64,000 bases of DNA from Candidatus Acidulidesulfobacter diazotrophicus (GTDB taxonomy: Bacteria > SZUA-79 > Acidulodesulfobacterales > Acidulodesulfobacteraceae), in contig SGBB01000002.1 of NCBI GenBank assembly GCA_004195025.1, forward strand, positions 62,001 to 126,000, read 5' to 3'. The notes beneath the pieces are model-generated. The model was not told where the DNA came from and made no database searches. It worked only from the letters and a program-made list of their open reading frames with translations. A program made the translations under genes and the position numbers. Of this stretch, positions 1 to 10,443 are shown piece by piece; positions within the stretch are counted from its first letter, which is position 1; every line of letters starts with the position of its first letter.

Positions 1-43
1 TATAAAAATTCAAAATTATCTTTCAAAACGGAGGAAAATATAA

Positions 44-649
44 TTGGAAAAGTCGCCTAATGTTGATGCAGGGCTTGTAAAAAATTTACGTTCCATGACA
101 GGAGCAGGTTTTGTAGATTGCAAAAATGCTCTTGTAGAATCAAACGGAGATATTGATAAAGCCGTTGATGTGTTGAGGAAGAAAGGACTTGCAAGGGCTC
201 AGAAAAAGGCTTCTCGGGAAACTAAAGAAGGATTAGTTTTTTCGTATATACATGCAGGCGGACGTATAGGCGTGCTTATAGAAATAAACTGCGAAACAGA
301 TTTTGTAGCAAGAACAGATGAGTTTCACGAGCTTGCAAAAAATATTTCAATGCATATCGCAGCCGCGAATCCGTTATATTTAAAAAGAGACAATGTTTCC
401 CCTGAAGTTATTGCAAAAGAACGTGAGATTTATAAAGAACAATTAATTTCAATGGATAAACCGCAAGCCGTAAAAGAAAAAATAGTAGACGGAAAATTAG
501 ATAAATACTTACAGGAAGTATGCTTATATGAACAGCCGTTTATAAAAGATCCTTCTAAAAATATATCTTCTTTAATAGACGAAAATGTTGCAAAACTTGG
601 AGAAAATATTATAGTTAAAAGATATGCAAGATATCAATTAGGCGAATAA
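44..649 (+). CDS. tsf: Elongation factor Ts
   Basis: EF-Ts, the guanine-nucleotide exchange factor that recycles EF-Tu in the cytoplasm. The N-terminal UBA-like segment carries LRSMTGAGFVDCKNAL at residues 15-30, and the signature INCETDFVAR lies at 81-90. At 201 aa it is the short form of the family, with a single compact core domain. Translation starts at TTG 44; the Shine-Dalgarno GGAGG at about 30-34 has good spacing and no better ATG exists. It lies 4 nt before pyrH, so the two are almost certainly cotranscribed. rpsB would be expected just upstream, outside the window. Identification is secure. Confidence 0.96.
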   Translation: MEKSPNVDAGLVKNLRSMTGAGFVDCKNALVESNGDIDKAVDVLRKKGLARAQKKASRETKEGLVFSYIHAGGRIGVLIEINCETDFVARTDEFHELAKNISMHIAAANPLYLKRDNVSPEVIAKEREIYKEQLISMDKPQAVKEKIVDGKLDKYLQEVCLYEQPFIKDPSKNISSLIDENVAKLGENIIVKRYARYQLGE

Positions 650-653
650 ATAA

Positions 654-1391
654 ATGGATAATCGGCTTCCGTATAATCGTATTTTGCTTAAAGTCAGCGG
701 AGAAGCGCTTGCAGGAGACAATGGCTGCGGCATTGACCCAAAGGTAATTTTTTTTGTTTCGCAAGAAATAAAATCTATTGCCGAACTCGGTATAGAAATT
801 GCCGTAGTTATAGGCGGCGGTAATATATTCAGAGGATTTAGCTCATCCTCCAAAGGTCTGGGAATAGAAAGATCTTCCGCTGATTATATGGGTATGCTTG
901 CAACCGTTATTAATGCGCTTGCTTTACAAGCGGGATTAGAGGATATCGGCGTCATATCAAGAGTTCAGTCCGCCATAACAATGCAGCAGGTTGCAGAACC
1001 TTATATAAGACGAAGAGCCATAAGGCATCTTGAAAAAAAAAGAATTGTTATTTTTGGAGCAGGAACGGGAAATCCTTATTTTACGACAGATACGGCTGCA
1101 TCTTTAAGAGCAATGGAAATACATGCGGATGTTATAATAAAGGCTACAAGAATTGACGGAGTTTACGATATGGACCCGATGATTCACAAAACTGCGCGTA
1201 AGTTTTCTAAATTATCGTATATTGATGTTTTAAACAAAAATTTAAAAGTTATGGATTCAACTTCAATTTCTATGTGTATGGATAATAATTTGCCGATTAT
1301 TGTATTTAATTTATTAACGGCGGGCAATTTGCTAAAAGTTGCAAAAGGAGATGAATCTATCGGAACCATTATTAATAAGAATAATCAATAA
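654..1391 (+). CDS. pyrH: UMP kinase
   Basis: Bacterial-type UMP kinase (amino acid kinase fold), phosphorylating UMP to UDP for pyrimidine nucleotide supply; the family is a GTP-activated, UTP-inhibited hexamer. Visible motifs are [13 protein letters not shown] near the N terminus (phosphate binding), [11 protein letters not shown] at about 51-61, and [11 protein letters not shown] at about 167-177, which is the nucleotide-binding loop of this family. Its 245 aa match the usual length. It begins 4 nt after the tsf stop, in the widely conserved tsf-pyrH-frr order. Confidence 0.96.
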   Translation: MDNRLPYNRILLKVSGEALAGDNGCGIDPKVIFFVSQEIKSIAELGIEIAVVIGGGNIFRGFSSSSKGLGIERSSADYMGMLATVINALALQAGLEDIGVISRVQSAITMQQVAEPYIRRRAIRHLEKKRIVIFGAGTGNPYFTTDTAASLRAMEIHADVIIKATRIDGVYDMDPMIHKTARKFSKLSYIDVLNKNLKVMDSTSISMCMDNNLPIIVFNLLTAGNLLKVAKGDESIGTIINKNNQ

Positions 1392-1477
1392 TAATTAATA
1401 ATAATTAAGAGTAGTAATAATATTGATAAAAATTTAAATAATTAAAATATATTATATATATTTAAAGGAATTACTCT

Positions 1478-2038
1478 ATGGACGAAAATAAATTAATTTC
1501 AGAATTGAAAAAAGATATGACTAATGCTGCCGAAGCTTATAAAAATGAACTTTCCAGAATTAGAACAGGCAGAGCTTCCGCGGCGTTAGTGGATAATATT
1601 ACAATTGAATATTTTGGAGCATTGTCCCCCTTAATAAGGCTTGCATCCGTTTCTATTCCCGACAGCAGAACTATAATGATTAGTCCATGGGATATAAACT
1701 CTCTCGGGAGCATAGAAAAAGCTATACAAAAACACGATTCATCTTTAAATCCTTCTAATAACGGCAAAAGTATTACAATACTTATTCCGCAGCTTACGGA
1801 AGAAAGAAGAAAAGATATCAATAAACAAATTAGCAAGATGTCGGAATCTATGAAACAGGAATTGCGCAATATTAGGCGTATATCTAACGATAAAATAAAA
1901 TCTGCCGAAAAAGAAAAAGCAATAGATGAAGATAAATCATTTAAACTGCAGAAAAAAGTTCAGGAATTAACGGATTCTTATATAGAAGAAATTGTTAAAA
2001 TTACAAAAGCTAAAGAAAAAGATATTATGGAAATTTGA
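1478..2038 (+). CDS. frr: Ribosome recycling factor
   Basis: RRF, which together with EF-G splits post-termination 70S ribosomes. The 186 aa length is standard. The signature RTGRASAALVDNITIEYFG lies near residues 29-47, and the C-terminal half is the long charged helical bundle typical of the family. The 86-nt gap after pyrH contains only A/T-rich sequence, ending in AAAGGA before the ATG, which serves as the ribosome binding site. It is third in the conserved tsf-pyrH-frr-uppS-cdsA-dxr series. Confidence 0.96.
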   Translation: MDENKLISELKKDMTNAAEAYKNELSRIRTGRASAALVDNITIEYFGALSPLIRLASVSIPDSRTIMISPWDINSLGSIEKAIQKHDSSLNPSNNGKSITILIPQLTEERRKDINKQISKMSESMKQELRNIRRISNDKIKSAEKEKAIDEDKSFKLQKKVQELTDSYIEEIVKITKAKEKDIMEI

Positions 2039-2098
2039 TATTTTAAGATAAAATCCATTATATACTGTTTAATTATAAATAAATTATAAATAAAATAG

Positions 2099-2827
2099 AT
2101 GAAAGAAAAAATTGTATTTGACAATTTGCCTCGTCATATAGCAATTATAATGGACGGCAACGGAAGATGGGCAGAAAAAAGAAATTTAGATAGAATTGAA
2201 GGGCATATAAAAGGAATTAAGGCATTAAGAAGTGTATTAAAATCTTCATTGGAATTTGGGATTAAGTATCTTACGGTTTTTGCATTTTCATCTGAAAATT
2301 GGCAAAGACCTAAAAAAGAAGTGGATTCTTTAATGCATCTTTTAGAACAATATATTTCGGCAGAACTTCCTATGCTTATTAAAAATAAAATAAATTTCAA
2401 CGTTATAGGAAATATTGAAAAAATTCCTTATTCGGCAAAAAGAAATATTCTAAACGCTATAGATAAAACATCGGGGTATAGCGATATTTTTTTAATATTA
2501 GCTCTTAGCTACGGTTCACGGGAAGAAATAATTAATTCCGCCGCTAAAACTGCGTTAGATTTTAAAGAAGGCAGGATAAAAAACTTAAATGCAATAAACG
2601 AGAGTGTTTTTTCTTCCCATCTTTACACTAATAATATGCCTGACCCTGATTTATTAATAAGGACGGGAGGAGAAGAAAGAATATCAAATTTTTTACTTTT
2701 TCAGATAGCATATACCGAATTGTATTTCACTAAAACTATGTGGCCTGATTTTGAAAGAAAAAATCTCATATCCGCTCTTAAAAATTATGAAAAAAGGATT
2801 AGAAGATTTGGGAAAATTAAAGTTTGA
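2099..2827 (+). CDS. uppS: Undecaprenyl diphosphate synthase
   Basis: cis-Prenyltransferase that extends farnesyl diphosphate to the C55 lipid carrier for peptidoglycan and O-antigen assembly. HIAIIMDGNGRWA at residues 13-25 contains the catalytic Asp (D19). FSSENWQRP follows in the first third, and DPDLLIRTGGEERISNFLL near the C terminus is the diphosphate-binding signature. The 242 aa length is normal. No Shine-Dalgarno is visible in front of the ATG, as for several ATG-start genes here. Its 3' end overlaps the start of cdsA. Confidence 0.95.
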   Translation: MKEKIVFDNLPRHIAIIMDGNGRWAEKRNLDRIEGHIKGIKALRSVLKSSLEFGIKYLTVFAFSSENWQRPKKEVDSLMHLLEQYISAELPMLIKNKINFNVIGNIEKIPYSAKRNILNAIDKTSGYSDIFLILALSYGSREEIINSAAKTALDFKEGRIKNLNAINESVFSSHLYTNNMPDPDLLIRTGGEERISNFLLFQIAYTELYFTKTMWPDFERKNLISALKNYEKRIRRFGKIKV

Positions 2828-3629
2828 TTTTAAAAGATTTATTGCAGGTATAGCATTCGGCGCTTTAATTATTTTATCTATTTTTTTGCTTAATACTTCA
2901 GGTTTTTTTTTTATTTGCGTAATATTAATCTCACTTTCCGTATATGAATTGTTTTTAATTCAAGATTTAAACAAACCCGATTTCTTTATTCCTCCTATTT
3001 TGTTGTCTGTTGCAGTAGCTTATTCCAATATTTTTCTATCCGCCGATTTATTTGTCTTAATTCTTTTTACGGCATCTTTTTTATTGCTGTTAAAAGATGT
3101 ATTATTTTTTAATTCCGAAAAAGACCGCAGTATTTATTTAGATTTGTTTTCTATTATTTATGCAGGATTTTTTTTATCGTTTATCGTAAAAATATTTAAT
3201 TTGCCTCAGGGTAAATTACTGCTGATGCTTTTGTTTATTATAATATGGGCTTCCGATATATTTGCGTATTACGGAGGGAGACATTTCGGCAAGCATTTCC
3301 TGCATCCGTCTTTAAGTCCGAAGAAAACTGTTGAAGGCGCTATATGCGGTTTTGCGGGCGCTATCGGCGCCGCGCTTATTTTTAAAATTTTAGTAGGTAA
3401 TAATTTTGAACAGGCTAATATTTTCTTATATATTTTAATTGCGGGCATAACAGTGATTGTTGGAATGATAGGAGACTTAACCGAATCTCTTATTAAAAGA
3501 ATTGCAGGCAAAAAAGATTCAGGCCGTATTATTCCCGGTCATGGGGGCATACTTGACAGAATTGACAGCTTAATTCTTGCGGCGCCTGTTTTTTATTATA
3601 TGTTTTTTTATCTAATTTTAAAAAAATAA
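2808..3629 (+). CDS. cdsA: Phosphatidate cytidylyltransferase (CDP-diglyceride synthase)
   Basis: Polytopic inner-membrane enzyme making CDP-diacylglycerol from phosphatidate and CTP. The C-terminal family signature is clear: SLIKRIAGKKDSG followed by PGHGGILDRIDS. Many hydrophobic helices precede it. The reading frame is open back to 2751, deep inside uppS. I place the start at TTG 2808 because AAGGA at 2794-2798 sits 9 nt upstream and the first membrane segment then follows a short basic N terminus. ATG 2787 is the alternative. The chosen start overlaps uppS by 20 nt, suggesting translational coupling. The resulting 273 aa is typical for the family. Confidence 0.92.
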   Translation: MGKLKFDFKRFIAGIAFGALIILSIFLLNTSGFFFICVILISLSVYELFLIQDLNKPDFFIPPILLSVAVAYSNIFLSADLFVLILFTASFLLLLKDVLFFNSEKDRSIYLDLFSIIYAGFFLSFIVKIFNLPQGKLLLMLLFIIIWASDIFAYYGGRHFGKHFLHPSLSPKKTVEGAICGFAGAIGAALIFKILVGNNFEQANIFLYILIAGITVIVGMIGDLTESLIKRIAGKKDSGRIIPGHGGILDRIDSLILAAPVFYYMFFYLILKK

Positions 3630-3660
3630 AGTATTATATTTTATACAATATTATAAATCA

Positions 3661-4812
3661 ATGAAAAAAATTTTTATAGCAGGTTCAACAGGCTCAATCG
3701 GCAAATCAACCGTAGAGGTAGCATCGGCTTATCCTGAAAATATTAAGGTAACGGCAATTTCTGCAGCGCATTATTCGGAAATTTTATTAGAACAGGCTAT
3801 AAAGCTAAAACCTAAATATTGTTTTATTCCTGACAAAAATGAAGCTTCAAATGCAGAAGCGCATTTTAAAAAAAATTGTATAAATACTTTGATTTTTTAT
3901 GAAGAAAAAAATCTAAAAGAAATAATTGATTCGGAAGATGTTGATATTGTTCTTAACTCTATAAGCGGTTCTTCGGGTCTTCTGGCTTCCTACTATACTA
4001 TTCTTGCAGGAAAGGATATAGCTCTTGCAAATAAAGAATCTTTAGTTACCGCAGGGGATATTCTTACAAAACTTTCCAAAAAAACAAATTCTAAAATAAT
4101 TCCTGTAGATTCGGAGCATTCTGCTATTTTTCAATGTTTGAGATGCGGCGTCAAAAAAGATTTAAAGAAACTTATTTTAACTGCTTCAGGCGGTCCTTTT
4201 CTTAACACGGAGCATAAAAATTTAAGCGGCGTTACAAAAGAAATGGCATTAAATCATCCCAAATGGAAAATGGGAGAAAAAATCACGATTGATTCATCAA
4301 CTTTAGCCAATAAAGGTTTAGAAATAATAGAAGCGCATTATTTATTTGATGTAGAGGAAGATAAAATAGATGTTGTTATACATCCTCAAGCCGTTATTCA
4401 TTCTATGGTTGAATTTCATGACGGAACAATATTGGCTCAGCTTGCCGATGCCGATATGAAAGGACCAATAGGATATGCATTGTCTTACCCCGAAAGATTA
4501 AACGGTTTAATGAAATCAATTAATCTTGCGAAAATAGGCAGTATAGAATTTTTAGAACCTGATTTGCAAAAATTTCCTTTTATATCTATTGCAAGAGAAG
4601 CGTTAAAAATAAAAAAAAGTATGCCGTGCGTTTTTAGCGAAGCAAATGAATTTTTTGTCAAAAAATTTCTTAAAGGAAATATTAAATTCACCGAAATTGC
4701 GGAAAAAGTAAAAAAGGTAATGGAAAAACATATTTCTTTTGAAATGGATAATATTGAAGATGTGCTGGAAGCTAAAAGGATAGCAAAAGAGCTTGCCTCT
4801 AAAGTCGGTTAA
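3661..4812 (+). CDS. dxr: 1-deoxy-D-xylulose 5-phosphate reductoisomerase
   Basis: Second enzyme of the MEP isoprenoid pathway, converting DXP to MEP with NADPH and a divalent metal. GSTGSIGKSTVEV at residues 8-20 is the NADPH-binding loop. VDSEHSAIFQCL carries metal ligands, and KITIDSSTLANKGLEIIEAH is the hallmark substrate-site stretch. Its 383 aa are normal. It closes the operon that also makes the C55 carrier (uppS); ispH of the same pathway lies at about 59.9 kb. In many proteobacteria rseP follows dxr, but here a gap and an oppositely oriented ORF follow instead. Confidence 0.95.
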   Translation: MKKIFIAGSTGSIGKSTVEVASAYPENIKVTAISAAHYSEILLEQAIKLKPKYCFIPDKNEASNAEAHFKKNCINTLIFYEEKNLKEIIDSEDVDIVLNSISGSSGLLASYYTILAGKDIALANKESLVTAGDILTKLSKKTNSKIIPVDSEHSAIFQCLRCGVKKDLKKLILTASGGPFLNTEHKNLSGVTKEMALNHPKWKMGEKITIDSSTLANKGLEIIEAHYLFDVEEDKIDVVIHPQAVIHSMVEFHDGTILAQLADADMKGPIGYALSYPERLNGLMKSINLAKIGSIEFLEPDLQKFPFISIAREALKIKKSMPCVFSEANEFFVKKFLKGNIKFTEIAEKVKKVMEKHISFEMDNIEDVLEAKRIAKELASKVG

Positions 4813-4881
4813 AACAATAATACAATATTGTTCAAAATTGCCGATATAAATTATTAAATATACCGCAATGCTTTAGGGATA

Positions 4882-4908
4882 TTGGATTACTTCCTGCGCA
4901 GGAATGAC
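4882..4908. repeat. Dispersed palindromic repeat, copy G
   Basis: A degenerate copy of the intergenic repeat whose core reads CTGGATTCCCGC-loop-GCGGGAATGAC. Here a perfect 14-bp palindrome TTCCTGCGCAGGAA (4891-4904) is followed by TGAC. The preceding AATGCTTTAGGGATATTGG resembles the left flank of the copies near 29.85 kb and 63.85 kb. It lies between dxr and the convergent hypothetical ORF, where the hairpin could help end transcription, although no T-tract follows. Confidence 0.6.
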
Positions 4909-5078
4909 TTTATGAGATTTTATCATTTCACATGATAGAAAATTTATTAACACAACTTCAGTATAATTATCGGCAACATGTTGATATTGCTGTGTGTATG
5001 GGGACTGCAAAATAAAAAATAAAATGTAATAATATCAACCGGCTATAATTTTAGAATAATATAAGCGGTGAAGTTGGG

Positions 5079-5450
5079 TTAAAATTCTTTAAATTCTAAA
5101 TCAATTAAATTATTTATAAGCAGAGTTGCTTCTTTATATTTTATTTCTAACGGAGCGTCAATAATAATCATGTCTATTATTTTTATAATAGTATCTTTTA
5201 AATAAGCGTTGACCTTTTGTTTAACTATAAAACTTGATATATGGCAGACTTTGCTGCTATTTTGTAATTGAGTAGGCTCCAATTTTTCGGTTTCTTCATA
5301 AAGTGAAATAATATCTAAAATTACCGATCTTAAAGTATATATTAAAAAAGGGTCAATTTCTAAATTGATAATAATTTCCGGCAATACTAATATTAAATTT
5401 TCTTCAGAAAGACCCGTGTTTAATATTTCTTTTATTTTATTAAGTTCCAT
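5079..5450 (-). CDS. Hypothetical protein, 123 aa
   Basis: I do not recognise this ORF. It is one of very few minus-strand genes in the window and converges on dxr. The product is Ile/Leu/Glu-rich, apparently all helical, with one Cys and no signal peptide or clear membrane segment. The pattern of leucine/isoleucine-rich helices with acidic turns looks like a small soluble helical bundle. No Shine-Dalgarno is visible upstream of the ATG on the minus strand. It is supported by the uninterrupted frame in very AT-rich, stop-dense DNA and by the absence of any gene opposite it. It may be a lineage-specific gene. Confidence 0.55.
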   Translation of the reverse strand: MELNKIKEILNTGLSEENLILVLPEIIINLEIDPFLIYTLRSVILDIISLYEETEKLEPTQLQNSSKVCHISSFIVKQKVNAYLKDTIIKIIDMIIIDAPLEIKYKEATLLINNLIDLEFKEF

Positions 5451-5609
5451 TTATATAGTTTTATAAATTTAATTTGTAAATACAAAAGTTATAATTATTA
5501 TATTAAAAATATAAATAAATATAAATAAAAAATAATTAAATAAAATAAAAAATAATTTTTTAAATTCATCTTAATTATTATATAATATAATAAAAATGGA
5601 GGACTATAA

Positions 5610-6125
5610 ATGATTATTGAAGGTTATTTAAACAAAATTCCAGGCATTCACGATTCAGTTTATCTTTGCGATAACATAACAATCATAGGCGATGTTGAAA
5701 TAAAAAAAGATTCAAGCGTATGGTTTGGCACTGTTATCAGAGGAGATGTCAATTATATAAGAATAGGCGAAAGAACAAATATTCAGGATAACAGTGTGCT
5801 GCATGTGCAGCATGATACGGGACCGCTAATCATAGGAAGCAATGTTACGGTCGGTCATAGCGTCAATTTGCATGGATGTTCTATAGGGGATAATTGTTTA
5901 ATAGGAATAGGGGCGATAGTTTTAACAGGAGCCGTAATTGGCAACAATTGCATAATAGCGGCGGGAACTGTTATAAAAGAGGATTTTATTGTTCCCGAAG
6001 GCAGTCTTGTAGCCGGAGTCCCGGGTGTTATAAAAAAAAGCCTTACAAAAGAAGATATAGAGTCTATAAGTTCATCCGCTCAAAATTACATAAATTATGT
6101 TAAAAATTATAGAAATGTAACATAA
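5610..6125 (+). CDS. Gamma-class carbonic anhydrase-like hexapeptide-repeat protein
   Basis: Left-handed beta-helix protein of the YrdA/PaaY/gamma carbonic anhydrase family. Hexapeptide repeats run from about residue 25 to 125. The three family zinc ligands are visible as His65 (SVLHV), His83 (VGHS) and His88 (NLHG), and RGDVNYIRIG and NIQDNS carry the conserved active-site neighbourhood. Its 171 aa are standard, followed by a short C-terminal helix. ATG 5610 has a GGAGG ribosome binding site about 7 nt upstream. It is monocistronic. CO2 hydration is plausible, but many family members show little activity, so the substrate remains uncertain. Confidence 0.88.
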   Translation: MIIEGYLNKIPGIHDSVYLCDNITIIGDVEIKKDSSVWFGTVIRGDVNYIRIGERTNIQDNSVLHVQHDTGPLIIGSNVTVGHSVNLHGCSIGDNCLIGIGAIVLTGAVIGNNCIIAAGTVIKEDFIVPEGSLVAGVPGVIKKSLTKEDIESISSSAQNYINYVKNYRNVT

Positions 6126-6149
6126 AAATTGATTTAATTAATCATAAAA

Positions 6150-6175
6150 CTGAATTCCCTCTTTCGCGGGAATGA
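6150..6175. repeat. Dispersed palindromic repeat, copy H
   Basis: Short copy of the intergenic repeat: CTGAATTCCCTCTTTCGCGGGAATGA. The stem ATTCCC/GGGAAT is intact and the loop (TCTTTCGC) resembles that of the copy at 63856. It sits 25 nt after the carbonic anhydrase-like gene and about 58 nt before the ppx start. Confidence 0.65.
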
Positions 6176-6232
6176 ACGATAATTTTAAATATTAATATTT
6201 TTATCCTTTTTTATCATGAGGATGTGTATATA

Positions 6233-7165
6233 ATGTTTGCCGCAATAGACATTGGAACCAATACTATAAGATGCATTATTGCAAAATCAAAAAAAGACGT
6301 GTTGTCGCCGTTGTTTGTAGATATGAAAATTGTCAGACTCGGGGAAAACTTTAAAAAGACGGGAATAATTAATAAATCTGCCATTGATAGAGCAATGAAA
6401 GTACTGGCGTATTACTCGGATATAATCGGACAATACAATATAAATCCGGAAAATGTTATTTCAACAGGCACAAGTGTTATGAGAGATGCTTTAAACGGAA
6501 AAACGGTAGCAGGTAAAATATATGACGAGTTTCATATTAAAGTCAATATAATAGACGGAGAAAAAGAAGCCGAAATTACACTCTCTGGAATTGAAAATTG
6601 TTTTGACGGGTTAAAGAATTTTTACGCTATTGATATAGGAGGTGGTTCTACAGAGTATATTTGCTGTAAAAACGGGCTGCCTATATGGAAAAAAAGCATT
6701 AACATCGGAGCTATCCATTTAACCGAAGAATTTTTGAGGTCGGATCCTCCCAAACCAGATGAAATATTAAACATGGAATCATATATAGATAATAGTATAA
6801 ATATTTTGAAAAACGGTCTATCAGCTTCAGGATACAATTTTAAAGAACCTTTAAGCCTTATAGGGACAGCAGGCACCATTACGACCCTTGCTATGGTAGA
6901 TATGCAAATTAAAGATTATTATAGAGATAAAATTCACGGCTATGATATAAAAAAAGAAAATATTGAAAATATATATAAAATTTTTTGCAGCGTTAATAAT
7001 GCCGAAAGATCTAACATAATCGGCATTGAGCATGGAAGGGAAGATTTAGTTATTTCCGGCGCCGCAATTTGTCTTAAAAGTATGGATTTTTTTAACGCAT
7101 CAAATATAATAGATTCCGAGTGCAGTCTGCTGGAAGGGCTTATAACTTACGAGAAAGAAATTTAA
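6233..7165 (+). CDS. ppx: Exopolyphosphatase / pppGpp phosphohydrolase family protein
   Basis: Ppx/GppA-family phosphatase of the actin/hsp70 ATPase fold, acting on polyphosphate or pppGpp. Visible motifs are AAIDIGTNTIRC (phosphate-1 loop), STGTSVMRDALNG, GEKEAEITLSGI (containing the catalytic Glu), AIDIGGGSTEYI (phosphate-2 loop) and GTAGTITTLAMVD. At about 310 aa it is the short form, with only the two core domains and no HD domain at the C terminus. I start at ATG 6233, which has GAGGA about 10 nt upstream, rather than GTG 6224, which is too close to it. Substrate preference cannot be read from sequence. It is 29 nt upstream of guaB. Confidence 0.88.
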   Translation: MFAAIDIGTNTIRCIIAKSKKDVLSPLFVDMKIVRLGENFKKTGIINKSAIDRAMKVLAYYSDIIGQYNINPENVISTGTSVMRDALNGKTVAGKIYDEFHIKVNIIDGEKEAEITLSGIENCFDGLKNFYAIDIGGGSTEYICCKNGLPIWKKSINIGAIHLTEEFLRSDPPKPDEILNMESYIDNSINILKNGLSASGYNFKEPLSLIGTAGTITTLAMVDMQIKDYYRDKIHGYDIKKENIENIYKIFCSVNNAERSNIIGIEHGREDLVISGAAICLKSMDFFNASNIIDSECSLLEGLITYEKEI

Positions 7166-7194
7166 TTAAAAAAATTAAAACGGGAGATATTTAA

Positions 7195-8652
<1,458 letters not shown>

Positions 8653-8740
8653 ACACTTGATTAAACAGTATATTAATAAGATTTAATTAAATTGTTATCA
8701 AATCTAAACAGTAATTTTAAATATAAATATAAATATAAAT

Positions 8741-10288
8741 ATGAAAATAAATTCGTCAAAAGTATTAATAATAGATTTCGGTTCTCAATATACTCAGCTT
8801 ATAGCCAGAAAAATTAGAGAAAGCGGGATTTATTGCGAAATATATCCTTTCCTAAGTTCTATTGAAAAAATAAAAGATTTTAATCCCGCCGCTATCATTC
8901 TTTCAGGAGGACCTTCATCGGTTTACGATAAGAATGCTCCTTCTATATCGGATGAATTATTTAAAATAGATGTTCCTTTTCTTGGTATATGCTATGGTAT
9001 GCAAATAACGGCATATTTATTTTCAGGTAATGTAAAGCCTGCAAAAAATAGAGAATACGGTTATTCAAAATTGGAAATTACCAAAAAAAGCGAATTATTT
9101 GACGGATGCGGTGATAATAATACGGTCTGGATGAGTCACGGCGATATAATCGTCTCTCCGCCGAAAGATTTTATAGTTACATCAAAAACAGAAAACGGCA
9201 ATATTGCTTCTATTGAAAATAAAGAAAAAAAAATATATGGTCTTCAGTTTCATCCTGAAGTTGCGCATACATTATGCGGACATAAAATATTAAATAATTT
9301 TTTATTTAATATTGCAGAAATTAAAAAAAATTGGGAATTGTCGGATTTTATAGAAGATAAAATAAAAGAAATTAAAACAGAAATATCATTTGACGATAAT
9401 GCTATCTGCGCGCTGTCGGGGGGCGTAGATTCAACCGTAGCTGCTGCTATAGTGAGCAAAGCTATCGGTAAGAAACTTATTTGTATCTTTGTAGATAACG
9501 GTCTTTTAAGAGAAAATGAAGCAAAAGACGTTGTTAAGTTTTACAAAGAAAATTTATCTTTAAATGTAAAATTCGTAAAAGCCGAAAAAATATTTTTAAG
9601 CGCCTTAAAGGGTGTGAGCGACCCTGAAAAAAAAAGAAAAATTATAGGAAAATTATTTATTAATATTTTTGAAAAAGAGGCGGAAAAAATAAAAAACGCA
9701 AAATTTCTGGTGCAGGGAACTCTTTATCCCGATGTGATAGAATCTGTTCCTGTATACGGAGCATCAAGCATAATTAAAAGTCACCATAATGTCGGCGGTC
9801 TTCCTAAAAAATTTAATTTTAAATTAATAGAACCGTTAAGAGAGTTATTTAAAGATGAAGTTCGCAGGATAGGGAAAAAATTAGATATTCCGGATGCAAT
9901 AATTGAGAGGCAGCCTTTTCCGGGGCCGGGGCTTGCAATAAGAATTATAGGTGAAGTGACTGCAGTAAATCTAAAAATGCTTAGAAAAGCCGATACGATA
10001 GTGAGCGAAGAAATTAAAAAAAATAATCTTTATAATAAATTATGGCAATCTTTTCCTGTTATTATTCCCGTTAAAACAGTCGGCGTTATGGGAGATAAAA
10101 GAAGTTATGAATCTTTAATAGCAATTAGAGCGGTAACTTCTTCGGACGGAATGACCGCCGATTTTGCAAAATTAGATTATGATGTGTTAAGGCAAATATC
10201 TTCAAGAATTATATCGGAAGTTAAAGGAGTCAACAGAGTGGTTTACGATATTTCATCTAAACCGCCTTCGACTATAGAATGGGAGTAA
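8741..10288 (+). CDS. guaA: GMP synthase (glutamine-hydrolysing)
   Basis: Amidates XMP to GMP using glutamine and ATP. The N-terminal class I glutaminase domain has its nucleophile in GICYGMQ (Cys84) and the catalytic His/Glu in FHPEVAHT. The ATP-pyrophosphatase domain has the PP-loop ALSGGVDST near 225. The C-terminal dimerisation domain has [11 protein letters not shown] and ends in the classical KPPSTIEWE. Its 515 aa are normal. There is no Shine-Dalgarno: the start codon is immediately preceded by a hexanucleotide-type repeat (about 8718-8741), reported as a finding. Confidence 0.96.
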   Translation: MKINSSKVLIIDFGSQYTQLIARKIRESGIYCEIYPFLSSIEKIKDFNPAAIILSGGPSSVYDKNAPSISDELFKIDVPFLGICYGMQITAYLFSGNVKPAKNREYGYSKLEITKKSELFDGCGDNNTVWMSHGDIIVSPPKDFIVTSKTENGNIASIENKEKKIYGLQFHPEVAHTLCGHKILNNFLFNIAEIKKNWELSDFIEDKIKEIKTEISFDDNAICALSGGVDSTVAAAIVSKAIGKKLICIFVDNGLLRENEAKDVVKFYKENLSLNVKFVKAEKIFLSALKGVSDPEKKRKIIGKLFINIFEKEAEKIKNAKFLVQGTLYPDVIESVPVYGASSIIKSHHNVGGLPKKFNFKLIEPLRELFKDEVRRIGKKLDIPDAIIERQPFPGPGLAIRIIGEVTAVNLKMLRKADTIVSEEIKKNNLYNKLWQSFPVIIPVKTVGVMGDKRSYESLIAIRAVTSSDGMTADFAKLDYDVLRQISSRIISEVKGVNRVVYDISSKPPSTIEWE

Positions 10289-10443
10289 ATATTTTATGTA
10301 ATTTAATTATTTATTTTATTATATGCTTATATTAATATTAAAATTATAATAAAATATAATTTATATAAATCTATATTATGTAATTATCTATATTTAAGGT
10401 TTGTTTAGATTATTATTAGATTATAAAATTGGAGTATAATTTT

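Noticed and set aside
2751-2807. Upstream extension of cdsA to 2751
   Set aside because: It lies entirely in the uppS coding region and would add an atypical basic N terminus; TTG 2808 has a well-spaced Shine-Dalgarno.
4814-4836. Terminator after dxr (AACAATA...TATTGTT)
   Set aside because: A 7-bp AT-only stem with no T-tract; too weak to call in this DNA.
5894-6103. Overlapping 69-codon + frame in the carbonic anhydrase-like gene
   Set aside because: It is an out-of-frame shadow; the hexapeptide-repeat frame has all zinc ligands and the ribosome binding site.
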